A DNA stretch of 64,000 nucleotides, taken from Evansella clarkii (GTDB lineage: Bacteria > Bacillota > Bacilli > Bacillales > Salisediminibacteriaceae). Positions 8,411 through 17,186 of this stretch are shown piece by piece. Every line of letters begins with the position of its first letter. Within the stretch, counting starts at the first letter, position 1. Both the position numbers and the translations under genes were made by a program. A model generated the notes under the pieces. The model saw only the letters and a program-made list of their open reading frames with translations. It was not told the DNA's origin and did not search any database. The stretch covers positions 4,164,974-4,228,973 of the forward strand of contig NZ_KV917376.1 in assembly GCF_002019695.1 (NCBI RefSeq). Direction: 5' to 3'.

Positions 8411-9409
8411 GTGAATGTTAATCAATTTGTAAAACAGCATCGTGAAGAATGGAAAGAGCTTGAGGAGCTGACTTTTAAATTCCATAAAAACAAATCCACG
8501 CTCACCGGCTCAGATATCGACCGCTTCCACAGCCTTTACCAGAAAACCGCCCAGCATTTATCCTACTCGCAAACGTACTTTGCAAACGAAGATGTCTCGG
8601 CATATTTAAACGAACTAACTGCGAAAGCCCATAATCTTCTTTATAAAGACCAGATTTCAAGTATGAAGCAGATACGTTATTTTTTCAGTACTAAGTTTAT
8701 CGGTCTTCTTGCCGAACAGTGGAAATTCGCCGTGGCTGCACTGTTTCTCTTCTTTATCGGAGGAGCAGGTGCTTTCTGGTCGGTGGCCAGCGAGCCTCTT
8801 AATCTCTATTCCGTCGTGCCGGCTGAGATGGCTCAGGCGGTTGACCCGCAACAGCTCGGGGCTGGACACGACTCAATTGATTCATCTCTTATGTCAGCGA
8901 GCATAATGACTAACAATATTCAGGTTGCCATCCTTGCGTTTGCCGGCGGAATTACTTTTGGCCTGTTAACTGTTTACATACTTATCTATAACGGCATTAT
9001 TGTAGGAGCACTTGCAGCTTTATACTGGCATTACGGAATGACATATGAATTCTGGGCTTACATTGTCCCCCACGGAATGATAGAGCTCGCGGCCATTTTT
9101 ATCGCCGGCGGTGCAGGGCTGATGATGGGCTACAAGCTTTTTGTGCCTGGGCCGTTTAAAAGATCTTACCAGTTAAAGGAACAGGCGAAACGTTCTGTAC
9201 AGCTGTTGCTGGGAACGATTCCCCTGTTTATCATCGCCGGGATCGTTGAAGGCTATATTACCCCGGCAGCTATTTCCCTTGAAGCTAAGTACTTTACAGC
9301 GATCCTTACAGTTGCAGGTCTTATACTGTACGTGGCTATTGGGAGCGCTCTATTGAAAAAAAAAGAATCAGAAACTTACAGTAACCCCCGGTTCATAATA
9401 TCAATATAA
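8411..9409 (+). CDS. Stage II sporulation protein M-like (DUF95/SpoIIM family) membrane protein
   Basis: A 332-residue DUF95 protein related to SpoIIM. The GTG at 8411 is chosen because it gives the family N-terminus (MNVNQFVKQHREEWKELEEL) and AGAAGG lies 8 nt upstream; earlier in-frame ATGs lie in hydrophobic sequence without a ribosome binding site. A soluble helical N-terminal third is followed by about five to six membrane helices, with a conserved glycine-rich segment (FAGGITFG) and HGMIELAAIFIAGGAG. Paralogues of this type accompany DUF58/MoxR clusters rather than the spoIIM locus itself. Its 3' end overlaps the convergent DUF58 gene by 34 nt. Confidence 0.83.
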   Translation: MNVNQFVKQHREEWKELEELTFKFHKNKSTLTGSDIDRFHSLYQKTAQHLSYSQTYFANEDVSAYLNELTAKAHNLLYKDQISSMKQIRYFFSTKFIGLLAEQWKFAVAALFLFFIGGAGAFWSVASEPLNLYSVVPAEMAQAVDPQQLGAGHDSIDSSLMSASIMTNNIQVAILAFAGGITFGLLTVYILIYNGIIVGALAALYWHYGMTYEFWAYIVPHGMIELAAIFIAGGAGLMMGYKLFVPGPFKRSYQLKEQAKRSVQLLLGTIPLFIIAGIVEGYITPAAISLEAKYFTAILTVAGLILYVAIGSALLKKKESETYSNPRFIISI

Positions 9410-10734
9410 TTGGAAACTGCTGCGCTGGCCAGCCGTTCCTCCCTGGCCTCCATCATGTGGAGGCCTTGTTTTTCCCACTTCACCTTTTCCCGTTGTTTAA
9501 TGAGCAGCTGATGCTGGGCCATACTCCTCACCATTGCTGCCTGAACGTCGGCTGGTGAAGCATCTGCATGCTGTTTCAGCCTCTCATCTTCTATTCCGAG
9601 CATAAGAAACAAATGGCGCTGCCTGAGCCGTTTTATATAATGAAGAGCACTTTCCTCATGAAGAAATGTTCTCACATCACTGAACAGCAGCAGGAGACTT
9701 CTTTTTTTCTGCACTGTCTGCAAATAATTGAGAACTTCCCCGTAATTCGGTTCAGCAGCCTCTGCTTCAAGGCTGTATACTGCCTGCAAAATCGTCTGTA
9801 AGTGCCCCATCCCTTTTGCAGGTGGCACATACGTTTTTACATCTTTTCCGAAAGCTATGACAGAAACATAATCCCCTTTTTGCAGGGCGGCAGCTGCCAC
9901 TGTAAGGCCGGCTTCGAGGGACCTTTCCAGCCGGTTCCCTTTCTTCAGTTCTGCGCCCATCATTCTGCCACAGTCGATTAAAACAGTAATATACTTGCCG
10001 TGCTCAGGTTCGTATTCGTTAGCCATGACTTCCTGAAGTTTTGCCGTCTGCCGCCAGTTAATCGTTCTTGGATCGTCCCCGACAACGTAATTTCTTACCT
10101 TGGCAAATTCTCCTGATCCGCTTCTCCGCCTCCGAATCTTTTCCCCTTCATACATAAGGAATCGCTGAGCGTTTTCCAGATACTCCTTCACATCGGTTAA
10201 ATCGGGAATCACTTTTACCTGGCATTGGATATCAGAGGACAACTGCTTTTCCCAAAGTCCGAGACGGCTTTTGTACCTTATATAAAGTTTATTAATCTCG
10301 TAATCTCCTCTGACAGGCGCACGAGTTTCATAAATAATAGCAGTTTTTTTACGGCCCTCCGCAGTTCCCCTTAACGGAAATGGCCTTTTGAATGACTGAG
10401 GCAATCCATCTGTGATCGTAAATTGACAGTCGTAAGGGGAATGGTTGTCTATTTCCAACTTTACAGAGTAATCTTTGCCTCTCTCCAGTTCTTCAGCCAT
10501 TATCCGGCGTATGCCTACATCCTTTTTCCCTGGTGAAAATAGCAAGTCAAGCAGACTTACTGCCAGTAAAAGTAAATTTCCTGAAATTATAAAAACCCAC
10601 GGAACACCTGCGAAAGCAGCAGCAATAATTATGAATGACAGAACTATTGCGGCAATCAGAAGATTTAGGGCAGGAAGTACACCTCTATCTCGGAACAGGA
10701 ACCGCCCCCACAAGTTCGTTAATGATCTGGTCAA
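9376..10734 (-). CDS. DUF58 domain-containing protein
   Basis: A membrane-anchored protein of about 452 residues with two hydrophobic segments near the N-terminus and a von Willebrand factor A-like DUF58 region. The DUF58 hallmark is visible in GDDPRTINWRQTAK, followed by VLIDCGRMM where a MIDAS-type D-x-S/G would sit. DUF58 proteins are partnered with MoxR AAA+ ATPases and are thought to act in assembly or maturation of envelope proteins. TTG 10734 is preferred (GGAGGGG 7 nt upstream), though an ATG at 10758 is also in frame; either start overlaps the end of moxR. Last gene of the minus-strand cluster. Confidence 0.85.
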   Translation of the reverse strand: MTRSLTNLWGRFLFRDRGVLPALNLLIAAIVLSFIIIAAAFAGVPWVFIISGNLLLLAVSLLDLLFSPGKKDVGIRRIMAEELERGKDYSVKLEIDNHSPYDCQFTITDGLPQSFKRPFPLRGTAEGRKKTAIIYETRAPVRGDYEINKLYIRYKSRLGLWEKQLSSDIQCQVKVIPDLTDVKEYLENAQRFLMYEGEKIRRRRSGSGEFAKVRNYVVGDDPRTINWRQTAKLQEVMANEYEPEHGKYITVLIDCGRMMGAELKKGNRLERSLEAGLTVAAAALQKGDYVSVIAFGKDVKTYVPPAKGMGHLQTILQAVYSLEAEAAEPNYGEVLNYLQTVQKKRSLLLLFSDVRTFLHEESALHYIKRLRQRHLFLMLGIEDERLKQHADASPADVQAAMVRSMAQHQLLIKQREKVKWEKQGLHMMEAREERLASAAVSNYIDIMNRGLL

Positions 10735-11614
10735 CAGTAGCCCCCTCCAATTCCGCATGCGGTGACAGCTGAATCCGGTGCCTTAATGCTGGTTTTGCTG
10801 TCATCTTAATATCATCCGGAGTCACGTAATTTCGCCCGCCAAGATACGCCCATGCTTTAGCGGCTTTCCCGATGGAAATTGCCGCTCTTGTACTTGCACC
10901 TAACCGCACAGCTTCTGTGTCCCTCGTTTTTCTCACTATCTCCATTGTATAACGAAGCACCTCATCACTAATTGTTACTTCCTCAATTTCCTTACGTATT
11001 TGAAGAAAGGCATTAAGGTCCAGGATACTTTCCAGATTATCAGGAGACAGTCTGTTTTCAAGAACCTGCTTTAATACATTTTGCTCCTCATCAAAGGAAG
11101 GGAACTCTATGTGCAGTTTAAAGAGAAACCTGTCCTGCTGTGCCTCCGGCAGCGGATATGTCCCTTCATATTCAATCGGATTTTGTGTTGCCGCTACAAA
11201 GAATACTTCATCAAGTCTGTATGTTTCTCCCTGGATTGTCAACTGCTATTCTTCCATCGCTTCCAGGAGGGCGGCCTGGGTTTTTGCCGGAGTTCGGTTT
11301 ATTTCATCAGCTAACAATATATTAGTAAAAACAGGGCCCTTCACTGTTTTAAAAGTGCTTTCTTTCATATTAAATATGGTACTGCCAGTGATATCACTTG
11401 GCAAAAGGTCAGGAGTGAACTGAATCCGTTTAAATTCTCCCCCAATTAGTCCAGCAAGAGTACGGACCATCTGAGTTTTACCCGTTCCCGGCACTCCTTC
11501 AAGGAGAACATGCCCGCCGGCAAGGGCTGCTGCCACCATGAGTTTCAGATTAGTACGCTGCCCTAGTATTCTGCTATCATAACTTTCAAGTAATGCTGCT
11601 AATTCGGTTTTCAT
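10685..11614 (-). pseudogene. MoxR-family AAA+ ATPase interrupted by one in-frame TAG
   Basis: Read through position 11246-11248 this is a full-length 309-codon MoxR ATPase. Walker A GVPGTGKT lies near residue 40, Walker B LLADEINR near 100, and sensor 1 ATQNP lies past the break. A single TAG follows EAMEE, exactly where homologues have an arginine or lysine, and the same frame continues as CAG TTG ACA without any shift. The break separates Walker B from sensor 1 and the lid domain, so neither half should work alone. It could be a true nonsense mutation, a sequencing error or a read-through site; a TTG just after the stop could also allow internal reinitiation. Flanking cluster genes are intact. 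Confidence 0.88.
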
Positions 11615-12747
11615 TCTTTCTCCACCTCTTTCTTCAGGCTGTCTAATTTCCTGGACCAGTGCAGATATTCCTGTCTGCTTACTTTTTCTTTGTACAGCAC
11701 TTCTTCAAGCCCCAAAACAAATGCTGCGATTTCTGTTTCTGACTTTCCCTGCCATTTAAGTTTCAGCTGGTCTTCTGTCTCTTTCCAGCTATATTTACCT
11801 GGAATTCTCCAGTGATGCTGCATAAGCATCCTCAGGTAGTCCGCCTGAATCTGAAGGGACTCGTTGAAACGGCCCCCCTTCAGGCGTAAATACCATGCAG
11901 CTAAAGCTCTGATACTTTCATCACTATATCTGACACTTTCCTCCCGGGGCTCAAAAACAGGTCCGAACCGTTTACCTTTAGACCATAGCCATAAAAGAGC
12001 GACAATCGCTCCCTGAAGGAGAAAAACCAGAAAAGCCATTGGGTAAACTGCTGTTACAGCTGGACCGTCACCATGAAGATATTCGTCAAATAATATTATT
12101 CCCTCCTGGTTTCCTTGACTAATTAAAAATAGAGCAAGAGGGATGTTGTCATTATCAAGCAGGTTGCCGTTAACAAGCCAGCCCGACGAAAGTGAGATAA
12201 TCAACTCACCATCTCCAGCAGGGCGGCGGACAGCTGCAGCCCCAAAGTCGTCGGACAGAAGGATCTCATCTTCGTCTAATGTCTGTATACGGACCGGAGA
12301 GCCTAGTGCCGCACTGAACTCATTACCGTCATTCCTTTCCAGCTCCACCGGTTGTTCCAGTGGTTCAGCTCCATATTCGGCTCTTATATCAAACATTCCC
12401 ACAGGGTTTTCCATAAATAAAAGAACAGTATTCCCGGACTCTATGTATTCCCGGTAAGCATCCATTTCTTCCTGGTCAGGTGTAAACCGGGGCTCAACCA
12501 TAATGAGCAGCTGCCCTGCACCTCCCCCAGGAAGAAGTTCAGGTTCATTACTCCACCGTTCAACAGCTTCATATTCATTTTCCAGATATGTAAAAATTGC
12601 TTTCGTCCCAGTAGGAGAAGGCGAGTGTGATACATAAGGAGGGAATTCTTCGGGCTGGCCGGCGAAACCAATATAGCTGAAAATCGCAAACAAAGCGAAT
12701 ACAGCTGCCCATAGCCATGTTTTTATGTTGAATAATTTTTTATTCAA
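11611..12747 (-). CDS. DUF4350 domain-containing membrane protein
   Basis: About 378 residues. An N-terminal membrane helix is followed by an extracytoplasmic DUF4350 domain with the family opening [17 protein letters not shown], and a second membrane helix near the middle precedes a cytosolic helical tail. DUF4350 is a GldG-like domain consistently found beside MoxR and DUF58. The start is uncertain: TTG 12747 lies 12 nt after AGGAGG, while a GTG at 12771 would overlap the preceding gene. The 3' end overlaps moxR by 4 nt, so translation is coupled. Confidence 0.8.
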   Translation of the reverse strand: MNKKLFNIKTWLWAAVFALFAIFSYIGFAGQPEEFPPYVSHSPSPTGTKAIFTYLENEYEAVERWSNEPELLPGGGAGQLLIMVEPRFTPDQEEMDAYREYIESGNTVLLFMENPVGMFDIRAEYGAEPLEQPVELERNDGNEFSAALGSPVRIQTLDEDEILLSDDFGAAAVRRPAGDGELIISLSSGWLVNGNLLDNDNIPLALFLISQGNQEGIILFDEYLHGDGPAVTAVYPMAFLVFLLQGAIVALLWLWSKGKRFGPVFEPREESVRYSDESIRALAAWYLRLKGGRFNESLQIQADYLRMLMQHHWRIPGKYSWKETEDQLKLKWQGKSETEIAAFVLGLEEVLYKEKVSRQEYLHWSRKLDSLKKEVEKE

Positions 12748-12754
12748 AACAGAT

Positions 12755-13402
12755 TCATCCCTCCTGCACACTTTCTTGTTCCTGCTGACCGGCTTTAAGC
12801 CATTTTGCTGCCTGTTCTTTATACCGTCTGTACTCTTCTTTTCCTACAGTCCGCTTCCCATACGTTACCTGATCAAACAGAAGAACAAACTCATAGAAAA
12901 ATTGCGCACTTTGCTTATTTGTACTTTTCAGTTCTTCGTAGTACTCAAGGTTTGTTTTCCAGATTCTTGCCTCCAGCCAGCTGATCTCGTGAAAATGAAG
13001 AAGCAGTGCCAGAAACATATGCCTGGCAGCGAGTGTAAATTCTCCGGCCTCCTCATGCTTTTCCGCTTCAGCCAGATGATTATCAACAGTCAATACAAGC
13101 TCACCTGTACTCTGCAGAGGCTTGCGATCCCGAAAAGCCTTCTGCTGTTTCCGGCTCCTTCCCATCTTTATCATTATCACTGCCATAACACCAAGGACTG
13201 CAATGATAAACAGGAGAAAAGCTATTGCTGAAATGTTACCTGCCGGCTCTATTCCTGGAAATAAAGCTGAGAGCAGTTCTCCGATCCAGTGATCGATTCT
13301 TTCAATCAGCCATGCTGTTAAACTTTGAGATTCCTCATAATAGATTTGATATTCCCTGTCGCTCAGTATCTCTTCTATCTTCCGCCTCGCCTGATCAGAC
13401 AT
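12755..13402 (-). CDS. DUF4129 domain-containing membrane protein
   Basis: A 215-residue protein with a helix-rich N-terminus, one strong membrane segment (about 57-76) and a C-terminal DUF4129 domain showing WKTNLEYYEELK and YRRYKEQAAKWL. DUF4129 is the C-terminal module of transglutaminase-like envelope proteins and is a regular member of MoxR/DUF58 clusters. It sits 7 nt ahead of the DUF4350 gene. The long gap to the next upstream cluster gene is filled by a palindromic repeat element, so a separate promoter or read-through is needed. Confidence 0.8.
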   Translation of the reverse strand: MSDQARRKIEEILSDREYQIYYEESQSLTAWLIERIDHWIGELLSALFPGIEPAGNISAIAFLLFIIAVLGVMAVIMIKMGRSRKQQKAFRDRKPLQSTGELVLTVDNHLAEAEKHEEAGEFTLAARHMFLALLLHFHEISWLEARIWKTNLEYYEELKSTNKQSAQFFYEFVLLFDQVTYGKRTVGKEEYRRYKEQAAKWLKAGQQEQESVQEG

Positions 13403-13438
13403 TTATCCATCACCCAGCTTTCTTGGGTTTGAGACCAT

Positions 13439-13610
13439 GTCTCTTCCTCTGCCAGTATTGCTCTGGGGCAGTATGAGTCGAGACAACTCGCAGTGCTTCA
13501 TGATGCTTTGCTCGTTGCTATTTCCGACCGGCAAGAGCAACGCTCCTCAGCAAATGCGTCGATTTGTCTCGACGGATACTCTCCGAAGCTACGCTGGAAG
13601 AGGAAGAGAC
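13439..13610. repeat. 172-bp palindromic (MITE-like) dispersed element
   Basis: The left arm begins GTCTCTTCCTCTGCCAG and reaches GTCGAGACAA. The right arm is its approximate reverse complement, TTGTCTCGAC to CTGGAAGAGGAAGAGAC. A nested CGTTGCT / AGCAACG pair inside lets the whole element fold into one long hairpin. Related arms occur at 14880-14957 and 33381-33446. No coding capacity is seen. It separates the DUF4129 gene from the 13731-14645 membrane gene. Confidence 0.8.
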
Positions 13611-13730
13611 AGTCTCGCACCTTACACTAAAATTAACACAGTTTACATAAAAAACAGAGCTATCTCAAAGCCCCTCGTTTAATATACAGACAAAGCTCAG
13701 GCGGACGAGCCGCCTAAGCAGTGATTTCAA

Positions 13731-14645
13731 TTAACTGTCTTTATTATAATCGTCAAGCATCCCTTTCAGATCATCGGAACTGTTCCTTGTTTTTGCATCA
13801 AGAAACATCACTGCGTATCCTACTGACATAATCATTGTTGTGAAAAGAAGCGCTATATTCTGCACGATGTTAAATAGTACACTATTACCGAGAAGCGCTC
13901 CAAAAGTTGTCTCAATCGCGAAGCTAATCGCAGTAATAATAAGGAAGAACACAATATATAACCCTAGTAAAAACCACGTACGCCCTTTGGTTAACCCCCA
14001 GCTTCGGTCAAATCCAGGGGTGACTTTATCAAGAACTACGGAACCGAAATAAAAGCTGAGCCTTGTAACGAGAAGGCCGGTCCCTAAACCGATTCCCAGC
14101 AGTAGCAGAAGGATAAAAATAATCGTGCCCGCAATTCCCATACCGCCAGCATCGAAAGTAAGCATAGTAATCAGCAATATAGTGACTATAAATATCCCTG
14201 TTAAGATGAGGATAAATAAAATTGTGCTTCCAAGTATACCCCAAAACCTTGAAAAAGCCCGTTTGATTACCGTGCCAACGGTAAAGGTTTCGCCAAGTCT
14301 TATGTCATTTACAGTAAAAAGTACAGCTGCCTGAGCAATCGGGAAAAGGAGGAGGCTGATGAATTCAAGAGATAATAATCCAAGGGCAGCTCCAAGTCCC
14401 CCTGCAAACAACTCTTCCTCTGCTTCACCTGCTATGAATTCTTCAAACCAGGCTGCACCGCTGCCGGCAGCATCTCTGAAAAAACTGACCCCTGACGCCA
14501 GCTGAATTATTGCTTCAAGAGCAATCAGCGGGCCTATAAGAAGAAAGAAAATCTTCATTAAATGTTTAAAATACTGTTTACTTAACTGAAACGTATGATC
14601 CAGGATTTGCCCAAAGCGCTTCGGTTTACTAAACTGTTCATTCAT
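13731..14645 (-). CDS. Polytopic membrane protein of the DUF58/MoxR cluster
   Basis: About 304 residues with six or so hydrophobic segments and a family-typical opening (RFGQILDHTFQLSKQYF) like that of glycerophosphoryl-diester-phosphodiesterase membrane-domain-type proteins; no catalytic domain is attached. The start at ATG 14645 has GGGGAG 7 nt upstream, better than the ATG two codons earlier. In related bacilli such a protein heads the DUF4129-DUF4350-MoxR-DUF58 run, which fits the position here. It is bracketed on both sides by copies of the same palindromic repeat. Confidence 0.72.
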   Translation of the reverse strand: MNEQFSKPKRFGQILDHTFQLSKQYFKHLMKIFFLLIGPLIALEAIIQLASGVSFFRDAAGSGAAWFEEFIAGEAEEELFAGGLGAALGLLSLEFISLLLFPIAQAAVLFTVNDIRLGETFTVGTVIKRAFSRFWGILGSTILFILILTGIFIVTILLITMLTFDAGGMGIAGTIIFILLLLLGIGLGTGLLVTRLSFYFGSVVLDKVTPGFDRSWGLTKGRTWFLLGLYIVFFLIITAISFAIETTFGALLGNSVLFNIVQNIALLFTTMIMSVGYAVMFLDAKTRNSSDDLKGMLDDYNKDS

Positions 14646-14759
14646 TGACATACTCCCCTCTATTATTCTTTTATTCTGTTATTCTGTTATGTAGGTGAAT
14701 AAATGAATTTCATAATTTGGATTTTAACATTACAACATTATCTTAAAATGTTACTTTGT

Positions 14760-14960
14760 TGTTCGATTTACTCTTCAGACGGACGCGTTCTGCGGGCACG
14801 GCTTCAACTAATTTTTGACGGTCAAATGCCGTCAAAAATGGATTTTCAGCTTCTCATGCTTTTCCCGCAGGAACGAGCATCTTCTTCGCCGCAAATGCAT
14901 CGAGTTGTCTCGACGGATATTCTTCGGAGCTAAGCTGGAAGAGGTAGAGACAGTCGCCAT
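14760..14960. repeat. Partial copy of the palindromic element plus perfect hairpin
   Basis: 14885-14957 matches the right arm of the 13439-13610 element (TTGTCTCGACGGATA through CTGGAAGAGG). At 14811-14839 there is a perfect 11-bp stem ATTTTTGACGG / CCGTCAAAAAT with a 7-nt loop. Apart from this, 14646-15095 is AT-rich and carries no gene that I can see. Confidence 0.7.
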
Positions 14961-15095
14961 CTTATGCTGCAATCGAAAAGTAATGTTCGTCATATTTATA
15001 CAAAGCCTATATATGAAATTCAATTTATTTGAATAAGTGTTAAGATAATTTTAACATTAATTTACAGGCTAATCGATTGTTTTGTCATGTAAAAT

Positions 15096-15125
15096 GCCGC
15101 CTGGCTTCCTAATGAACCAGACGGC
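15096..15125 (-). terminator. Terminator after the M20 peptidase
   Basis: Stem GCCGTCTGG / CCAGGCGGC (one mismatch) on the minus strand, followed by a short T-run, 15 bp past the stop codon. Confidence 0.75.
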
Positions 15126-15139
15126 TTAAGATGATTTTG

Positions 15140-16263
15140 TTACATTTTTTTTATCAGGTTGGCTATAAACGCTGTTCTTCTCGGCAGCTCGTTTATGAGG
15201 ATATGTTCATATTCTGCATGGGGGCCTTCGCCTGGCACACCTAAACCGTCAAGTGTGGGAACTCCTAGTGCGGCAGTAAAGTTACCGTCACTAGCTCCTC
15301 CTACTTGTGATTCCTCCAGCTGAAATCCTGTTTCCAGGGCAGCTTCCCTTGCTTTGTGGAATAATTCCACATTTGTTTTAGTACGTTCCATCGGAGGCCT
15401 GTTCATCCCTCCTTCCACTTCCAGCTCAATGCCGGGAGTAAAAGGTTTTAATGTAGTTAGTATTTGCCCCATTCTGTATGCTTCATCCATTGTTTTCACC
15501 CGGAGATCCACTGTAGCTTCCGCATAATCAGGAACTATATTTGACCGTCTTCCTCCGCTAATAACACCTGTGTTAACAGTGGTCCCTTTTTCATAATCTG
15601 TCATATTTTCCAGATGGATAATCTGATGTGCAAGCTCCTTGATGGCGCTGATTCCCTCTTCATGGTGCGCCCCTGCATGGGAGCTTTTCCCTTTAACCTT
15701 CAAATGATAACGGCCAACGCCTTTTCTCCCCGTTTTTGCAGCACCTGTCCCTGAATCCGGGTCTCCATTACTAATACTGCATCACTTTCCTTGGCTCGTT
15801 CTTCGATTATTTCTCTTGAAGTGCCGCTTCCAACCTCTTCGTCTGAGGTTAAAAGAAAGTTGATTTCTTTATCATGAAGCATGTCATTATCGCATAATGC
15901 TTTTACGCCCCACATGGACTGGATAATGCCAGCTTTCATATCCAGCACTCCCGGACCGTAGAATTTTTCGTCTTTAATCCGGATCGGCAGCTGACCTTTT
16001 TCCCAGACAGTATCGAAGTGTCCGAGGACGAGAATTTTTTTGCTTCCTTTACCAATAGTAAAGCAAAGATGATTCCCCCGCTCCACTTGTACATGGACAA
16101 AGGGGTCTGCACCTAGTCTTTCTTTAAATAAATCAATAAGCAAAATTCCGCACTCATCCACAAGCTTTTTATCGTGTGTTGGTGATTCTGCCTTAACTAC
16201 ATTAATTAAATCATCTTGTATTTGTGCTTTATTTTTATTTGCGAAATCTTTTAAAACTGACAA
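15140..16263 (-). pseudogene. M20 metallopeptidase (carboxypeptidase G2 / glutamate carboxypeptidase-like), frameshifted
   Basis: Two overlapping frames together give a complete M20 peptidase of about 373 residues. The first half has the zinc motif GHFDTVW and the D-M-K-A-G and DEEVGS metal and catalytic motifs. The second half has the dimerisation lid (VKGKSSHAGAHHEEG) and the closing HAEYE zinc site. Near 15761-15767 the first frame (VMETRIQ) should pass into DPDSGTGAAKTGRKG in the next frame; without the shift it ends at 15700. One indel explains this. The start is TTG with AGGAGGTG upstream. All metal ligands survive, so the damage is recent or is a sequencing error. Members remove C-terminal glutamate or cleave di- and tripeptides. 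Confidence 0.87.
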
Positions 16264-16408
16264 AATAACACCTCCTGCATCTTATCAACTACGTTTTCCC
16301 GGAAAATCCATTATTTTAACCTGACTGCATAAAGCTTGTTCCACGGTAAAAATAATCTTTTAAAAAAAATGCATAAGGGTATTAGATAAAAAAGCGGAGG
16401 TGAAGGTG

Positions 16409-16765
16409 TTGATAAAAGAACTTCCAGTGAGCGGCGGTAAGCTGATTGCTTTTGAAGTAAAAGAAGATGTTACTGAAGAGGAATTCAATAAAGCTGCCCA
16501 GCTTATGAAAAACCGAATGGAAGAGCACGGAAAGATCAGGCTATTAGCAAAATTCCATGAGCTTCCGGTACGGGAAGTTTCGAGCATAACTGACAGGATT
16601 AGTTTTGCGAAGGATAATCTGAAACACATTGAAAAATATGCAATTGTCGGAGACAATAAAGCCTTTGAAGCTGCTGCTAAAATTGTTGGATCTGCCTCTG
16701 ACATTGAAATAAAGAGATTTGAGATTAAGGATGAAGAGAAAGCTCTGGAATGGGTCCGTGAATAG
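16409..16765 (+). CDS. SpoIIAA-like STAS-fold protein
   Basis: A protein of about 118 residues of the SpoIIAA-like (DUF3478) family, recognisable from EEHGKIRLLAKF, VVGDNKAFEAAAKI and a closing EEKALEWVRE. These are STAS-like folds of unknown, possibly lipid- or nucleotide-binding, function; they lack the SpoIIAA phosphorylation role. GGAGG at 16396-16400 overlaps the GTG at 16400, so TTG 16409 (8-nt spacing) or GTG 16406 is the better start. It is followed by the 57-residue membrane peptide gene and a shared terminator. Confidence 0.8.
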   Translation: MIKELPVSGGKLIAFEVKEDVTEEEFNKAAQLMKNRMEEHGKIRLLAKFHELPVREVSSITDRISFAKDNLKHIEKYAIVGDNKAFEAAAKIVGSASDIEIKRFEIKDEEKALEWVRE

Positions 16766-16816
16766 TCCAAACTCTGTCAAAATACAATTGAATTCTGCTG
16801 AAAGAGGTGAAAAACT

Positions 16817-16990
16817 ATGAAATGGTATAACATTCTGTTTCTTGCTGTATTTTTCCCAATCGGTTTATTTGTTCTGATGAGTAAGTTAGGTACTTGGGCG
16901 AAAATTAAACTCCTTACTTCTTCCTTCCTCGCTTTGTGGAAGGGTAAAGATGCAGCTAAAGAGGCTGACAAATCAATGCAGACAAGTTAA
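16817..16990 (+). CDS. 57-residue single-pass membrane peptide
   Basis: ATG with AGAGGTGA upstream opens a 57-codon frame. Residues 3-22 form one membrane helix, followed by a basic amphipathic stretch and a polar lysine-rich tail (KGKDAAKEADKS). It lies 51 nt after the SpoIIAA-like gene and directly before a perfect terminator, so it is very probably a real cotranscribed gene. I do not recognise a family; a membrane-bound partner for the SpoIIAA-like protein is a guess. Confidence 0.68.
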   Translation: MKWYNILFLAVFFPIGLFVLMSKLGTWAKIKLLTSSFLALWKGKDAAKEADKSMQTS

Positions 16991-17006
16991 TCATTTTAAG
17001 AAATTG

Positions 17007-17036
17007 CAGCCCGGGACTTTTAAAAGTCCCGGGCTG
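17007..17036 (+). terminator. Rho-independent terminator
   Basis: Perfect 15-bp palindrome (CAGCCCGGGACTTTT and its complement) followed by TTTC, just after the small membrane peptide gene. Confidence 0.85.
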
Positions 17037-17186
17037 TTTCATTATTACTGGCCTTTCCCGTCTTTATATACCATTACATACTCTTATACAAAGTTAAATT
17101 TCTGAATATTTAAAATTATAATTGACTTTATAAAACCCTTACATTAGACTCGTAACTGAAAGCCACATTAATCATGGAGGGATTAG

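Noticed and set aside
11246-11248. UAG as pyrrolysine or selenocysteine codon in moxR
   Set aside because: UAG does not encode selenocysteine, no pyl genes are in view, MoxR has no known pyrrolysine, and the replaced position is an ordinary basic residue.
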